DNA from: Candidatus Saccharimonadota bacterium
GTDB taxonomy: Bacteria; Patescibacteriota; Saccharimonadia; Saccharimonadales; Saccharimonadaceae
Assembly (NCBI GenBank): GCA_002726935.1
Contig: PBTC01000019.1
Span: 1-64,000 of the forward strand
Length of the DNA: 64,000 nucleotides
Direction: 5' to 3'
Made by a program: the position numbers and the translations under genes. Of this stretch, positions 28,291-37,062 are shown piece after piece. The notes under the pieces are model-generated. The model did not search any database, was not told where the DNA came from, and saw only the letters and a list, made by a program, of their open reading frames with translations. Position 1 is the first letter of the stretch. The number at the start of each line of letters is the position of its first letter.

Positions 28291-28310
28291 TACTGTATAT
28301 CTGTACAGTA
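28291..28310. promoter_or_regulatory. LexA/SOS-box-like operator TACTGTATATCTGTACAGTA
   Basis: 7-bp arms TACTGTA/TACAGTA; two differences from the E. coli TACTGTATATATATACAGTA consensus. Confidence 0.65.
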
Positions 28311-28590
28311 TTCTTTACTTACTCACAAAGATCCCAACGTGGGATCACCTACCCTCTTCACTTTTCACATAAGAGGCCTTAAGGTCACAAAGGCAAATAT
28401 CCCACTGTGGGATCTAATCCACCTTCATATTCAAACCAGAGGCCTTATTCAAACTTCAATGACCACTATTTTTAACATGAGCGCCATTTTTTCTTGTCAA
28501 ACAGAAATCTCACTGTGGGATTCTGATCTCAAACTCAGATACACAGCGGTGGCTTCACATCACAATCAAGAGGTCGAGTTCATTTAAATT

Positions 28591-29036
28591 AGGCCTCTTG
28601 GTTCAACCAATAGAAAATCCCAACGTGGGATTAAGAGCTTATGCGCTTGGCGGTGGCACCATAACGATCAACCTAGGCCTCTTGGTCCAATGTATAGAAG
28701 ATCACAATTTAGGATCAGAGACCCTATGCACTTGGCGGTGGCTTCCGAACAAGCAGTCCAGAGGGCGCCCTGCTTGCACTTAGACCTCTTGGTTCAATGA
28801 AAAGAGAATCCTACTGTGGGATGAATTACTCTACGCACTTGGCGGTGGCTCTATAACAATCAACTCAGAGGACGCCCCGACGGCACCCAGACCTCTTGGT
28901 TCAATAAAAAGAGAATCCCACTGTGGGATTAAAAGCTCCATGCGCCTGGCGCTGGCTCCATAACGATCAACCTAGAGGTCTCATTCATTACCCTTAGGCC
29001 TCTTGGTTCAATGCATTGAGAATCCCACTGTGGGAC
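28591..29036 (+). repeat. Tandem array of composite units (16-mer + palindrome + GGCGGTGGC), period 107 bp (first interval 84)
   Basis: Unit starts 28591, 28675, 28782, 28889, 28996; GGCGGTGGC at 28649, 28734, 28841 and variant GGCGCTGGC at 28948. Confidence 0.85.
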
Positions 29037-30349
29037 ACATTTCAGCTTCAAATCAATTAAGCCCCTGTTTCATTGCTCTGGACACATTGATCATTCCAGC
29101 TACACAGTTCACACCAATTCAAAGCTTCCAGATCCCCTGCCCTCAGAGGCCTTAATTCAAACATCAAGGCCTCTTAGTCCATCATCCTAAAGATCGCTTG
29201 CGTGAACTCAGAAGATGGCAGTTGCAACCAGGCGGTGGCTTCCAATATCACCATCGCCCTCTTTTTCATCCATGCAGCTTCCCTCTATACATCATCAGAA
29301 CTCTCCCACTGTGGGCTAAGCTCGCTGAAACACCCGCATTAAAAGGGCTTAATTCAAGCTCTAGGCCTCTTGGTCTATTCATTAAAGATGAATTGAATTT
29401 TCATCAGGACTCAGCCTTGTTTTCAGGTTAACTGCGCGTGAAACCAGTGCCAGCTCGTTCCTTCGGACCATGAATACATCAGTTCAAAGCTATGGCATCC
29501 CAATGTGGGATTTGCATCCACGGTCGACAACATCCACGTGGCCCAATGCGCATTGTTTAGACCTCTTGGTGTAACGAAAGAAGGCTCGCAGAGTGAACCG
29601 AAAATTTCCTTAACGGGGGGCACAAAAGTTCTATTAGCTCAATGTTTTTGTTTGGATCAGCCTTATTCATAGGGTGCAAGTTTCTGAGTGCCCGTGGACT
29701 CTCAAATGACGATGAGCTCCTCGCTTTCGCCGTCTGAATGCTAAATTGATCGAATATTTCAGCGCGTGATTTCCCTCACGCCAGCTCATTGGCGGTGGAC
29801 TCATTCAGCTTCCTTTTGCCTTAAAAGCGACCCGATATGTCGACCCCTACAGGCATGAGATCCCGAATCCTCAACGGCGAGCATTACACAATGCGTAATT
29901 TAAGATTAGGTGGCAAACAGAGCGCTGCGGGAAGGCAACTGAGCCAACGTCATAAGGCGCAGGGAAGGGGTTCTTATGGGGGTGCTGGATACCCGCAGGG
30001 CGCAGCGACTCGCTTGGCGGTGGCCTCATTAAAACTAGACCACGGCCACGCCTTTTGCTCACCTGGATTTATCAGCAGGGGAGGGCGGTAAACTAAATCG
30101 AAAGCCGGGCCTCGCTTGCGGGTCTCCTTATTTCAAAAATGAATAGACACACGCAACGGGGCGGGGGGGAGGGGGCTCCTTGCCCACAATTTACAATCGA
30201 GCTCAAGTCATCCACCCAGCTTAAGCAGGCACTGTTTCTCCTTTAAATCAATAGCAAACGATGGTTGATCGAAAAGATGTTTGCTTTGCATGCAAAAACA
30301 CAGCAAAACGAGCCAAAAAGCCTCTAAAACCGACCCTCCAGATCGCTCC

Positions 30350-30411
30350 ACAATCGCCTGATTCGGGTGCGCCAAGGGATAGGTATAGGGCGGTGGATAT
30401 CAGGCGATTGT
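30350..30411. repeat. 13-bp perfect inverted repeat ACAATCGCCTGAT-N36-ATCAGGCGATTGT
   Basis: Arms at 30350-30362 and 30399-30411, with imperfect outer extension (gccaaaaagcct / aggcctttctggc). Confidence 0.75.
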
Positions 30412-30952
30412 AGGCCTTTCTGGCGCGTTCTTCGATTTATCGCTGTATATCCATCCAGTAGTATAGGAAATTTTAATCATCTCCCAGCTTCCATAGGACA
30501 TGGATTCTGGACCGCTTCTTATTTTTATCCTCCAGGGTAAGTCCGTTTGCGTCGATTTGCCTTCAAAACCCCCACGGCACCCCGAACTTGGAAGGGCAGG
30601 GCGGTGCAGGCACTTCTCAAACCTTATTATCTTTTATACAATTTCATTATATTTCAATGGCTTACGACTCCCTCAGTTTCGCAGCACGGGCACCATTTAC
30701 GCTTTAATATCGAGATTCGCAAAACACCTGAATTGTTCCACGGGGTTTTCACCTTGGTTTCGAGTTGCGCCAAATCCTTGTTTTCGCTCAAAAAACCAAC
30801 CGATTATTAAATAATACTGTGAAACAACTAGGCAAAATCATTTTGATTTTTCCTAAAATATCGCTAAAATAGGCTTATTACCGATTATTACAGTAATCGG
30901 TATTATTATTGGTAAATGATAATTTTGTTATTGATAACGAAATAATAACGGA

Positions 30953-31945
30953 TTGATAATGACCCATTTCCAGCGCTTTCTCCTCACAACGCTTCTTGCC
31001 TGCCTTGCTAGTGCACACGTTCCCCTGCGTGCCGAACCCGTTCCTACTGATGTGCTAACGGAAGCAGGCATTGGGGCTTCAACCGGGATTGAGAAAACCA
31101 TTTCTGATGAGAAATTGCTGGCCAATGGAGTAGGGCGGGGGGATCCGCACGCACTTTTTGAATTCGGTTCACGGGTTTTAAAATCCACCCCTACCGAGGA
31201 TGACGCTTCTGCTGCGGTTGGGGCACTCTTGTCTGCGGCTAATCAAGGTCACGTCGAGTCACGTGCGTTATTGGGCCTTATGGCCCTTCAGACGGATCTA
31301 AAACCGGTTGATAAGCAAACGGCCTTATCTTGGGTAGAGGAGGCGGCAAAGGAAGGGGTTGTGGAGGCTATGGTCTACCAGGCGGCTGTTCTTCTGGGGG
31401 ATAACCCCCAACCCTCTGATATAGACAGCGCCATTTTCTTTCTTGAATTCGCAGGTAAGAATGGAAACGCAGAGGCCCTATCCGTACTGGGAGATCTTTA
31501 TTACGAAGGAAAATTCGTAAAAATGGACACCAAAAAGGCTGCGGGCTATTACTTAGCCTGCATGGAGAGTGACGATTGCAACCGAGGCCTCAGGCTCGGT
31601 CTGATGTATCGAGAAGGGAAAGTTGTTCCACGCGATCTGCGAATGTCCTTCGTACTCCTAAATAAGGCCATTGAAAGAAATGACCCTGCAGCTCACCGTG
31701 AGCTAGCCACCGCATACCTGTATGGCCTTGGAACCAATCGCAATGAACGTCTTGCGTTTTCTCATGCAGAAAAGGCGGCAATTTCAGGAGACCCTCTCTC
31801 CGAAACACTCGTTTGCCTGATGTACCTCGAAGGAAAAGGGGTAAAAAAGTCTCGCAGCCAAGCTAGTGACTGGTGCGAGAAAGGGGCTAACGGAGGAAAT
31901 GATCATGCAAAAGCGATTCTAAGGTCCCTGCAAAACAACCAATAA
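30953..31945 (+). CDS. Secreted Sel1-like repeat protein
   Basis: Signal peptide FQRFLLTTLLACLASAHVPLRA; Sel1-type repeats 'AEALSVLGDLYYEGKFVKMDTKKAAGYYLACM', 'AAHRELATAYLYGLGTNRNERLAFSHAEKAA', 'SETLVCLMYLEGKGVKKSRSQASDWCEKGA'. Confidence 0.8.
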   Translation: MIMTHFQRFLLTTLLACLASAHVPLRAEPVPTDVLTEAGIGASTGIEKTISDEKLLANGVGRGDPHALFEFGSRVLKSTPTEDDASAAVGALLSAANQGHVESRALLGLMALQTDLKPVDKQTALSWVEEAAKEGVVEAMVYQAAVLLGDNPQPSDIDSAIFFLEFAGKNGNAEALSVLGDLYYEGKFVKMDTKKAAGYYLACMESDDCNRGLRLGLMYREGKVVPRDLRMSFVLLNKAIERNDPAAHRELATAYLYGLGTNRNERLAFSHAEKAAISGDPLSETLVCLMYLEGKGVKKSRSQASDWCEKGANGGNDHAKAILRSLQNNQ

Positions 31946-31959
31946 TCCCACAGTGGGAT
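31945..31959. promoter_or_regulatory. Single copy of palindrome ATCCCACAGTGGGAT between the Sel1 gene and the integrase
   Basis: Direct read; same arms as the 28.2-29.5 kb family; 27 bp upstream of ATG 31987. Confidence 0.6.
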
Positions 31960-31986
31960 TTTAATAAAACTAAAGGTATCCAACAA

Positions 31987-33108
31987 ATGAACAGTCAGAT
32001 CCCTATAGGTGTCGATAAGCTGGGTCTAGAGAAAGTTTTGGAGAACAGGGAGGGTTTGGCACCGATCTCGTCTACCCGAGCTAGAAACGACCTCGAGGCC
32101 ATCGCAGAGTGGTGCGGTCTCGCCAATGATGCAAACCGTCGAAGTAGGGAGAAAGAGGCTCGAAGGTTCGCTAGATGGCTGCAGTATCGTGGCCTTGGTC
32201 TTCAAGACCTGGTTCTAGCAGATTTAGCTGAATACTTTAAGTTTATCCAGTCTCCTCCTGATGATTGGATTGGCCCTGCACTTCCTTTTTCTGTAAACGG
32301 CAAGCCAAACCCAAGGTGGAGGCCGTTTACAGGTCCCGTCCTTGGTTCCAATCTAAAACAAGTGAAGGTGCTCCTCGGGTCTATGATGAAACACCTGGTA
32401 AACACTGGCTGGATTCTTAGGGATTACACGCCTCTTGTTAAAGTCTCCGCCCAAGTTTCGAACGCAATAGAAGAGCGGGGCGCCCTTTCGGAGGCCGCCA
32501 CAAAGTTTCTAACGGGAGAATTATTTGAGATCTGGGTTGGCGATAACAAACGGAATATTGATCGCAAGATCCGGGCAAAACATATCTTGCTCACCTTGCT
32601 TATGACAGGCGCACGAAGGTCCGAGATAGCTAAGGCACGTATGTGCGACATCGTAGCTACAGAGGAGTCGTGGGTCCTCCAGGTAATCGGAAAAGGCAAC
32701 AAGAGAGGGCGTATATGCCTTCCCCCGTCATACATAGTGAATTTACGAGAGTATAGGATGTATCGTGGACTCTCCCCCACCTTCCCTGAGCGATACAACA
32801 CAGAGCCCCTTGTCTCGTCTCTTGGCGACCCGTTTAAACCGCTTACAGTCGACGGTCTTTACAAAGAAATTAAATGGATTTTACGGTTGGCCTCGAACGT
32901 CTCTCCAAGCCCCTCTGTGTGCGATGAGTTGCGCATGGCTTCAACACACTGGTTTAGACATACACACGCCACGACTTTACTCAGGTCTGGAGCACCCCTT
33001 AACCTCGTTCAAAAGCAGCTTAGGCACAGCGACCCCAAGACAACGGCGCTCTACGATGACTCGGACGTTACCGAGCTGTCAAAACATGTTGAGCGCCTAT
33101 TCTTATAG
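31987..33108 (+). CDS. Tyrosine recombinase/integrase
   Basis: LLMTGARRSEIAKARMCDI ... HWFRHTHATTLLRSGAPLNLVQKQLRHSDPKTTALYDD (R..HxxR..H..Y). Confidence 0.9.
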   Translation: MNSQIPIGVDKLGLEKVLENREGLAPISSTRARNDLEAIAEWCGLANDANRRSREKEARRFARWLQYRGLGLQDLVLADLAEYFKFIQSPPDDWIGPALPFSVNGKPNPRWRPFTGPVLGSNLKQVKVLLGSMMKHLVNTGWILRDYTPLVKVSAQVSNAIEERGALSEAATKFLTGELFEIWVGDNKRNIDRKIRAKHILLTLLMTGARRSEIAKARMCDIVATEESWVLQVIGKGNKRGRICLPPSYIVNLREYRMYRGLSPTFPERYNTEPLVSSLGDPFKPLTVDGLYKEIKWILRLASNVSPSPSVCDELRMASTHWFRHTHATTLLRSGAPLNLVQKQLRHSDPKTTALYDDSDVTELSKHVERLFL

Positions 33109-33850
33109 AATCTGTAGGCTAACGAACCAATGATCTTCGGGAGTGCACTGCTGGCAATCTATTAGCAGCTTAGGGGCGATTGCGTTGGAGGCTTTCCGTT
33201 TTTACTGGCCCGAACTGGATTCGTACCTAGATTTGGATTCTTGTTCTATAGACGCGAATTCAAGGAGGCATACGGCGGCAATGCTTAGCAAGGTCGTTAA
33301 TGGATAAACACAGGATGCGCTGCTGTTCTTGGCTTGAACCCATTGCCATTTCTCACGGGATCTTTTGCCACGCGATTCCTGGCTTATAAAGCAAATCAGA
33401 TTGAAGACCCCCGTTAACCAATATCATTGTGATCTCAATGATCCTTTCGAAGGCAAAGATCTTTGCGTCAAAACAAAGTCAAAGACCGCAGACGTTTATC
33501 ATGTGGCCAATCATAGTCTCAGACTACCGTAATCCTGGCTGCGTGATCAAAAGCATCCTTTCTTCTGGGGAGATTAACACGCTTACTCGTCGCTCAAATG
33601 AGGTCCTTAAACAGGTTGAGTCTATTCTCCCACATCGTCACTGACGGGTTTTGTTCGCTGTTTAAAGGTTGCGGGCTCAATGCTGCAGGGTTGGGCGAGC
33701 CTGGACAATGTAGACGCGCACAGTCTTTCGCGTAACAGAAGATGGCTTCATCGATGGCTCCTCTGGCACTTTCCGTTCTAGGATTAAAAGGGGTTCAATA
33801 ATTACGGAGTTAGCCCATGCAACATTACTTATTTAAGCATATCACGCTAG

Positions 33851-33896
33851 TTGACAGGCATACAGTTTCATGTTATTATTCTACTAACAATAATAA
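33851..33896 (+). promoter_or_regulatory. Sigma70-type promoter TTGACA-N17-TATTAT with overlapping inverted repeat TTATTATT-N8-AATAATAA
   Basis: TTGACA 33851-33856; TATTAT 33874-33879; arms 33873-33880 and 33889-33896. Confidence 0.6.
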
Positions 33897-33914
33897 AAAA
33901 AGGAAGAACCAATC

Positions 33915-34139
33915 ATGACTATCAAGACCCGAATAGAAGTTGAAGCTCTGAAGCGCGAATGGCTGCTCGATCAGTCTTGGGACTTGTACCTCGAAGAGGG
34001 TTTCGAAGAGTTCGCAGAGGAGCTTTACATCTTCCAGGCGACCGAAGAGATCTTTTCCTATGCTCCCCAAGACCCATTGGTTCTGGAATGCGCATCCCAA
34101 TTAATTGCCTCTGTGAGTAGATCGCACCAGGAGTCCTAA
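33915..34139 (+). CDS. Small acidic hypothetical protein
   Basis: 74 aa ORF with a well-formed promoter upstream and plausible SD (aggaag). Confidence 0.55.
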   Translation: MTIKTRIEVEALKREWLLDQSWDLYLEEGFEEFAEELYIFQATEEIFSYAPQDPLVLECASQLIASVSRSHQES

Positions 34140-34152
34140 GCCCCTGGTTCGT

Positions 34153-35406
34153 TTACATAGAAGGTCCTGATGGCCCCTTTGCAACAAGGGTCTTAAGCTT
34201 CAATGAAAGACCCGACTTGGGGACCATCGGATTAGCACTGGGCACCAGATCTCCTGTCACCATTACATCGGGCACCAGGGGGCTTATTTTTCTCCTAGAG
34301 TACCCGACCCGTTTTTTCCCATAGTGCTGTACCGCAGTAAGCCCGCTGTTGTGGCCCATCAAATATGCAATCTCCCCGATGGTTAGTCCCGCTTTCTTTA
34401 AGTTAGCTGCAAATTGGTGTCTGCCTGAATACATCGAGATACCCAGTGCTCTAGGTCCGCCATCTCGCATTATCTCTGACTCTAGTACTTTAATCGACGC
34501 GTTACATTTTTTAGAGTATTCGATTGCGCTAGCTTCTGGATTTTCAGAGCAAACAAACCTGGAAAACTCTTTCATGTGTAGCCGAACAATCTCTGCAAGC
34601 GGGTGTTTTGAGTCAATAGATATGTCCCTGGTTTCTCCATGAGCCCTGCCATTAGTGTTTTTGGCGTTTTCGACTCGAATAATTAACTCGTCTTCTCCGT
34701 CCTCAAGGCATTTCGCTCCCATCCATTCGACCGGTCTTAATCCAGTCGAGGTGCCGGCAAGAATAAACAGGGCTGCCCTATACTTCCAGATCCCCTTCGG
34801 CTCTCTTAGTCTTTTGTTTCCATTTGATTCTTTCTCGTTTTTACTTAAAGAAAGATTTGACTCCGCAACCCAATTAATAATGGAGGTTAAATTCACTTCC
34901 TTGATTGATTTCTTTTTATTGCCAGATGTTTTCTTCTGTAAATCTTCCGTGATACTTTCTCCGTTAACTTTGGCTCGCTTTCTCTGTTTTGTTTTTGAGT
35001 CTTCTAGTCCAATTTGATCTAAAAGTTGAAGGTATTTTGAGGCGTCTGGGAATTCGTAAAAAGCTTCCACAAACTTTGACCTTACTGCCGAGCGATTTAT
35101 CCGGATGGTTGAGTACTCCCACGACTTTGCCTTCTCCGAGAACCACTCAATAAAGTCACCCGGTGTACCATGAATGTCATCCCCGCCGCTTGCCTCGATG
35201 TACTCCTGTATTGACATGCCTCTGGACTCTGCCTGTCTCTCTACTAGGTGACTCTTGAACCTTAGCCACAAACTTTGAAACAGTTTCATGTACTGCGATT
35301 CTGTTTGCTCTGTGCGAGTTTGCCTGTCCCTTACTTCTCTTGAGAACAGATCCTCAGGCCCAAATTCGCCTGTTTTTTCCACATGGTTGAAAATTTTGCT
35401 TTTCAT
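34153..35406 (-). CDS. Divergent tyrosine recombinase/integrase-like protein
   Basis: GTSTGLRPVEWMGAKC ... ISMYSGRHQFAANLKKAGLTIGEIAYLMGHNSGLTAVQHYGKKRVGYSRR. Confidence 0.8.
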   Translation of the reverse strand: MKSKIFNHVEKTGEFGPEDLFSREVRDRQTRTEQTESQYMKLFQSLWLRFKSHLVERQAESRGMSIQEYIEASGGDDIHGTPGDFIEWFSEKAKSWEYSTIRINRSAVRSKFVEAFYEFPDASKYLQLLDQIGLEDSKTKQRKRAKVNGESITEDLQKKTSGNKKKSIKEVNLTSIINWVAESNLSLSKNEKESNGNKRLREPKGIWKYRAALFILAGTSTGLRPVEWMGAKCLEDGEDELIIRVENAKNTNGRAHGETRDISIDSKHPLAEIVRLHMKEFSRFVCSENPEASAIEYSKKCNASIKVLESEIMRDGGPRALGISMYSGRHQFAANLKKAGLTIGEIAYLMGHNSGLTAVQHYGKKRVGYSRRKISPLVPDVMVTGDLVPSANPMVPKSGLSLKLKTLVAKGPSGPSM

Positions 35407-35697
35407 GGTTCTGTCTGTGTTACTACCCTCTATGAAAAGAGGTCGAAACGCAGTTTCCTTAAAGGGCTAAACAGCCTATTTTTTAGAGGGTTAAACGGTA
35501 TGAATAGAAGTCTAGACCCGAGCCTACGAAGTGCCATAGCAGAATCGCCATGTGAAAAGCACGCCATGCAAGGCATAGACAGAAGCCCAAGAGTGAGTGG
35601 AGTAAAAAAAGGTCCTCAACCTAAGATGGGGGCGTAATTAATTGACTCATAGTGTATGCTATAGAGAAATAAACATTGAATTTGTGGAGCCTTTTAA

Positions 35698-36204
35698 ATG
35701 AAGACTATGAAAATGACCCTGTTGGTAGCTGCTGTGTCGTCAGTGATCGGCTGCGCATCGCCGGGGGGGGCTGGAGATGCAATTTCAGCTTACAGGCCCA
35801 TCGTCCCAGCAAACACAGACCCGGTAGTAGATGGTTTGCGTGGTGATGTTGATGAGGTGCGTGATCTGCTGAGGGAATTGACGCTTTTGGAGAGAAGTCG
35901 TCAACTTGTGCCTCAAATAAGCAAAAATCCTGCTGCAAACCTTCCTCCTGGAGACCCTTTGGCTGAAAAAGTAACTATTGAATGGACGGGTGAGGCGTCG
36001 TTGGTGGTCAAGAGGGTCGCAGATGTGGCCGGATGGCGGTTTGCGCAATCGGGTTCGGCGCCTATTTCAATCATTGTTCGTGTTCGTGCTGTTGAAACAC
36101 CTTTGATCAACGTGTTGGAAGACATTGCCGTGCAGCTCGGAAGTCAGGCCGATCTGGCGGTAAACAAGCATTTAAAGTCGATCGAGCTCAAGGTTCGTGG
36201 TTAA
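35698..36204 (+). CDS. dotD: DotD/TraH-like T4BSS outer-membrane lipoprotein
   Basis: Lipobox VIGC; ITIEW.G...VVKRVADVAGWRFAQSGSAP..IIVRVRAVETPLINVLEDIAVQLGSQADLAV..KHLKSIELKVRG; first gene of the dotD-dotC-dotB order. Confidence 0.8.
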   Translation: MKTMKMTLLVAAVSSVIGCASPGGAGDAISAYRPIVPANTDPVVDGLRGDVDEVRDLLRELTLLERSRQLVPQISKNPAANLPPGDPLAEKVTIEWTGEASLVVKRVADVAGWRFAQSGSAPISIIVRVRAVETPLINVLEDIAVQLGSQADLAVNKHLKSIELKVRG

Positions 36205-36216
36205 TAAAAGCACCAC

Positions 36217-36340
36217 TTGTAAAGGGTTTTTGTAAACAATCTTTGAACTACTTGTAAAGAAATGTAAGCAATAAACCCCCGAAAAACGCACTACTCGCCG
36301 AAAGTGCATATTTATGTAAACACTTCGAAACTTTGTAAAG
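36217..36340. repeat. Six short WTGTAARS motifs between dotD and dotC
   Basis: TTGTAAAG 36217, TTGTAAAC 36230, TTGTAAAG 36252, ATGTAAGC 36262, ATGTAAAC 36314, TTGTAAAG 36333. Confidence 0.55.
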
Positions 36341-36372
36341 TTTAGAAAGTTTGAATACCCAGGACGATCAAG

Positions 36373-37062
36373 ATGGACTCCCCAGATCTAGAACAATTAA
36401 TGAATTTCGACAAAGGTGCGTATGTTCAACAGTTGGACATTGAGCGCGGCAGGGCGGAGATGCTGAGAGAGGCTGCCTGTTCGCTAGGAGCGAGAGGCGG
36501 TCTTTCGAAGCGTTCTGAAGAAATCAGGGTGCGGCTGGAGACTTACGCGCCGGAATTTGATGCGGTTTACTCCTTCCAGAGCGTCATGTTGGAGTTCGGT
36601 GTTTTACCCCCCGTGATTATCTCCTCTACCGACCAAGTAAAACAAGAGTCCGATTTTAAAGTCGAGTACTCTGGAAAAGTTTACAGCATGGTGGCCGATG
36701 CAAAGTTTGTAACTTCTGCGCCCACTTGGAGGTCTTATGTTTTTAAAGGCCTGGAAGTTGGAGGGGTTGAGCCACCGCCGCCAAGTTTTCTTCCAAAGGA
36801 TGATAAAGAAAAGATCTTATGGAAATCGGAAGTTGCGAGATGCTGGAAGCTTGGAGTGAGTCAAGCAAATGAAATCGCAGAATATAACCGTAATGAATTA
36901 AAAAGAGATTTTGCGGGGATGCTCAGATATAAATTGCTTGCATTAAAAGGTGAGATTCAAGCGCCGGTTGTGGTTACACAAAGCACCCCGTCAGAGAGAA
37001 TTAAAGGCGAGAAACGAACGGATAGGCGTACCTACATAATTAAAGAGGGTGCGTCATTTTGA
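36373..37062 (+). CDS. dotC: DotC/TraI-like T4BSS protein, lacking an evident signal peptide
   Basis: REAACSLGARGGLSKRSEEIRVRLETYAPEFDAVYSFQSVMLEFGVLPPVI...; located between dotD and dotB. Confidence 0.75.
   Translation: MDSPDLEQLMNFDKGAYVQQLDIERGRAEMLREAACSLGARGGLSKRSEEIRVRLETYAPEFDAVYSFQSVMLEFGVLPPVIISSTDQVKQESDFKVEYSGKVYSMVADAKFVTSAPTWRSYVFKGLEVGGVEPPPPSFLPKDDKEKILWKSEVARCWKLGVSQANEIAEYNRNELKRDFAGMLRYKLLALKGEIQAPVVVTQSTPSERIKGEKRTDRRTYIIKEGASF

Larger units (their letters stand above)
28247..29511. repeat. Palindrome family ATCCCA-CTG/ACG-TGGGAT (11 copies here, one more at 31945)
   Basis: 28247, 28331, 28399, 28507 (variant), 28617, 28701 (degenerate), 28808, 28915, 29022, 29303 (variant), 29497. 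Confidence 0.88.
28073..29574 (+). repeat. Dispersed 16-mer RGRCCTCTTRGTYCAA, 12 same-orientation copies
   Basis: Copies at 28073, 28155, 28178, 28220, 28591, 28675, 28782, 28889, 28996, 29167, 29363, 29559. Confidence 0.85.

Noticed and set aside
28591-29020. tRNA or tRNA-like genes (GGTTCAA looks like a T-loop)
   Set aside because: No cloverleaf could be formed around GGTTCAA by eye; the segment is followed by the palindrome rather than an acceptor stem.
28591-29036. CRISPR array
   Set aside because: Period is 107 bp with three separate conserved blocks and related rather than unique intervening sequence; no cas genes seen.
28073-29574. Integron attC-type cassette array
   Set aside because: Unit length is similar to some attC repeats and recombinases are nearby, but I could not identify R'/R'' GTTRRRY core pairs or cassette ORFs between units.
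27432-30814. ORFs in the track at 27432, 27991, 28339, 28598, 29198, 29423, 29837, 30500, 30547 and others
   Set aside because: Short, low-complexity or overlapping the repeats, and several in different frames across the same repeat units; not supported as genes.
33429-33644. 71-aa ORF between the recombinases
   Set aside because: No recognisable motif or convincing start; may be remnant sequence.
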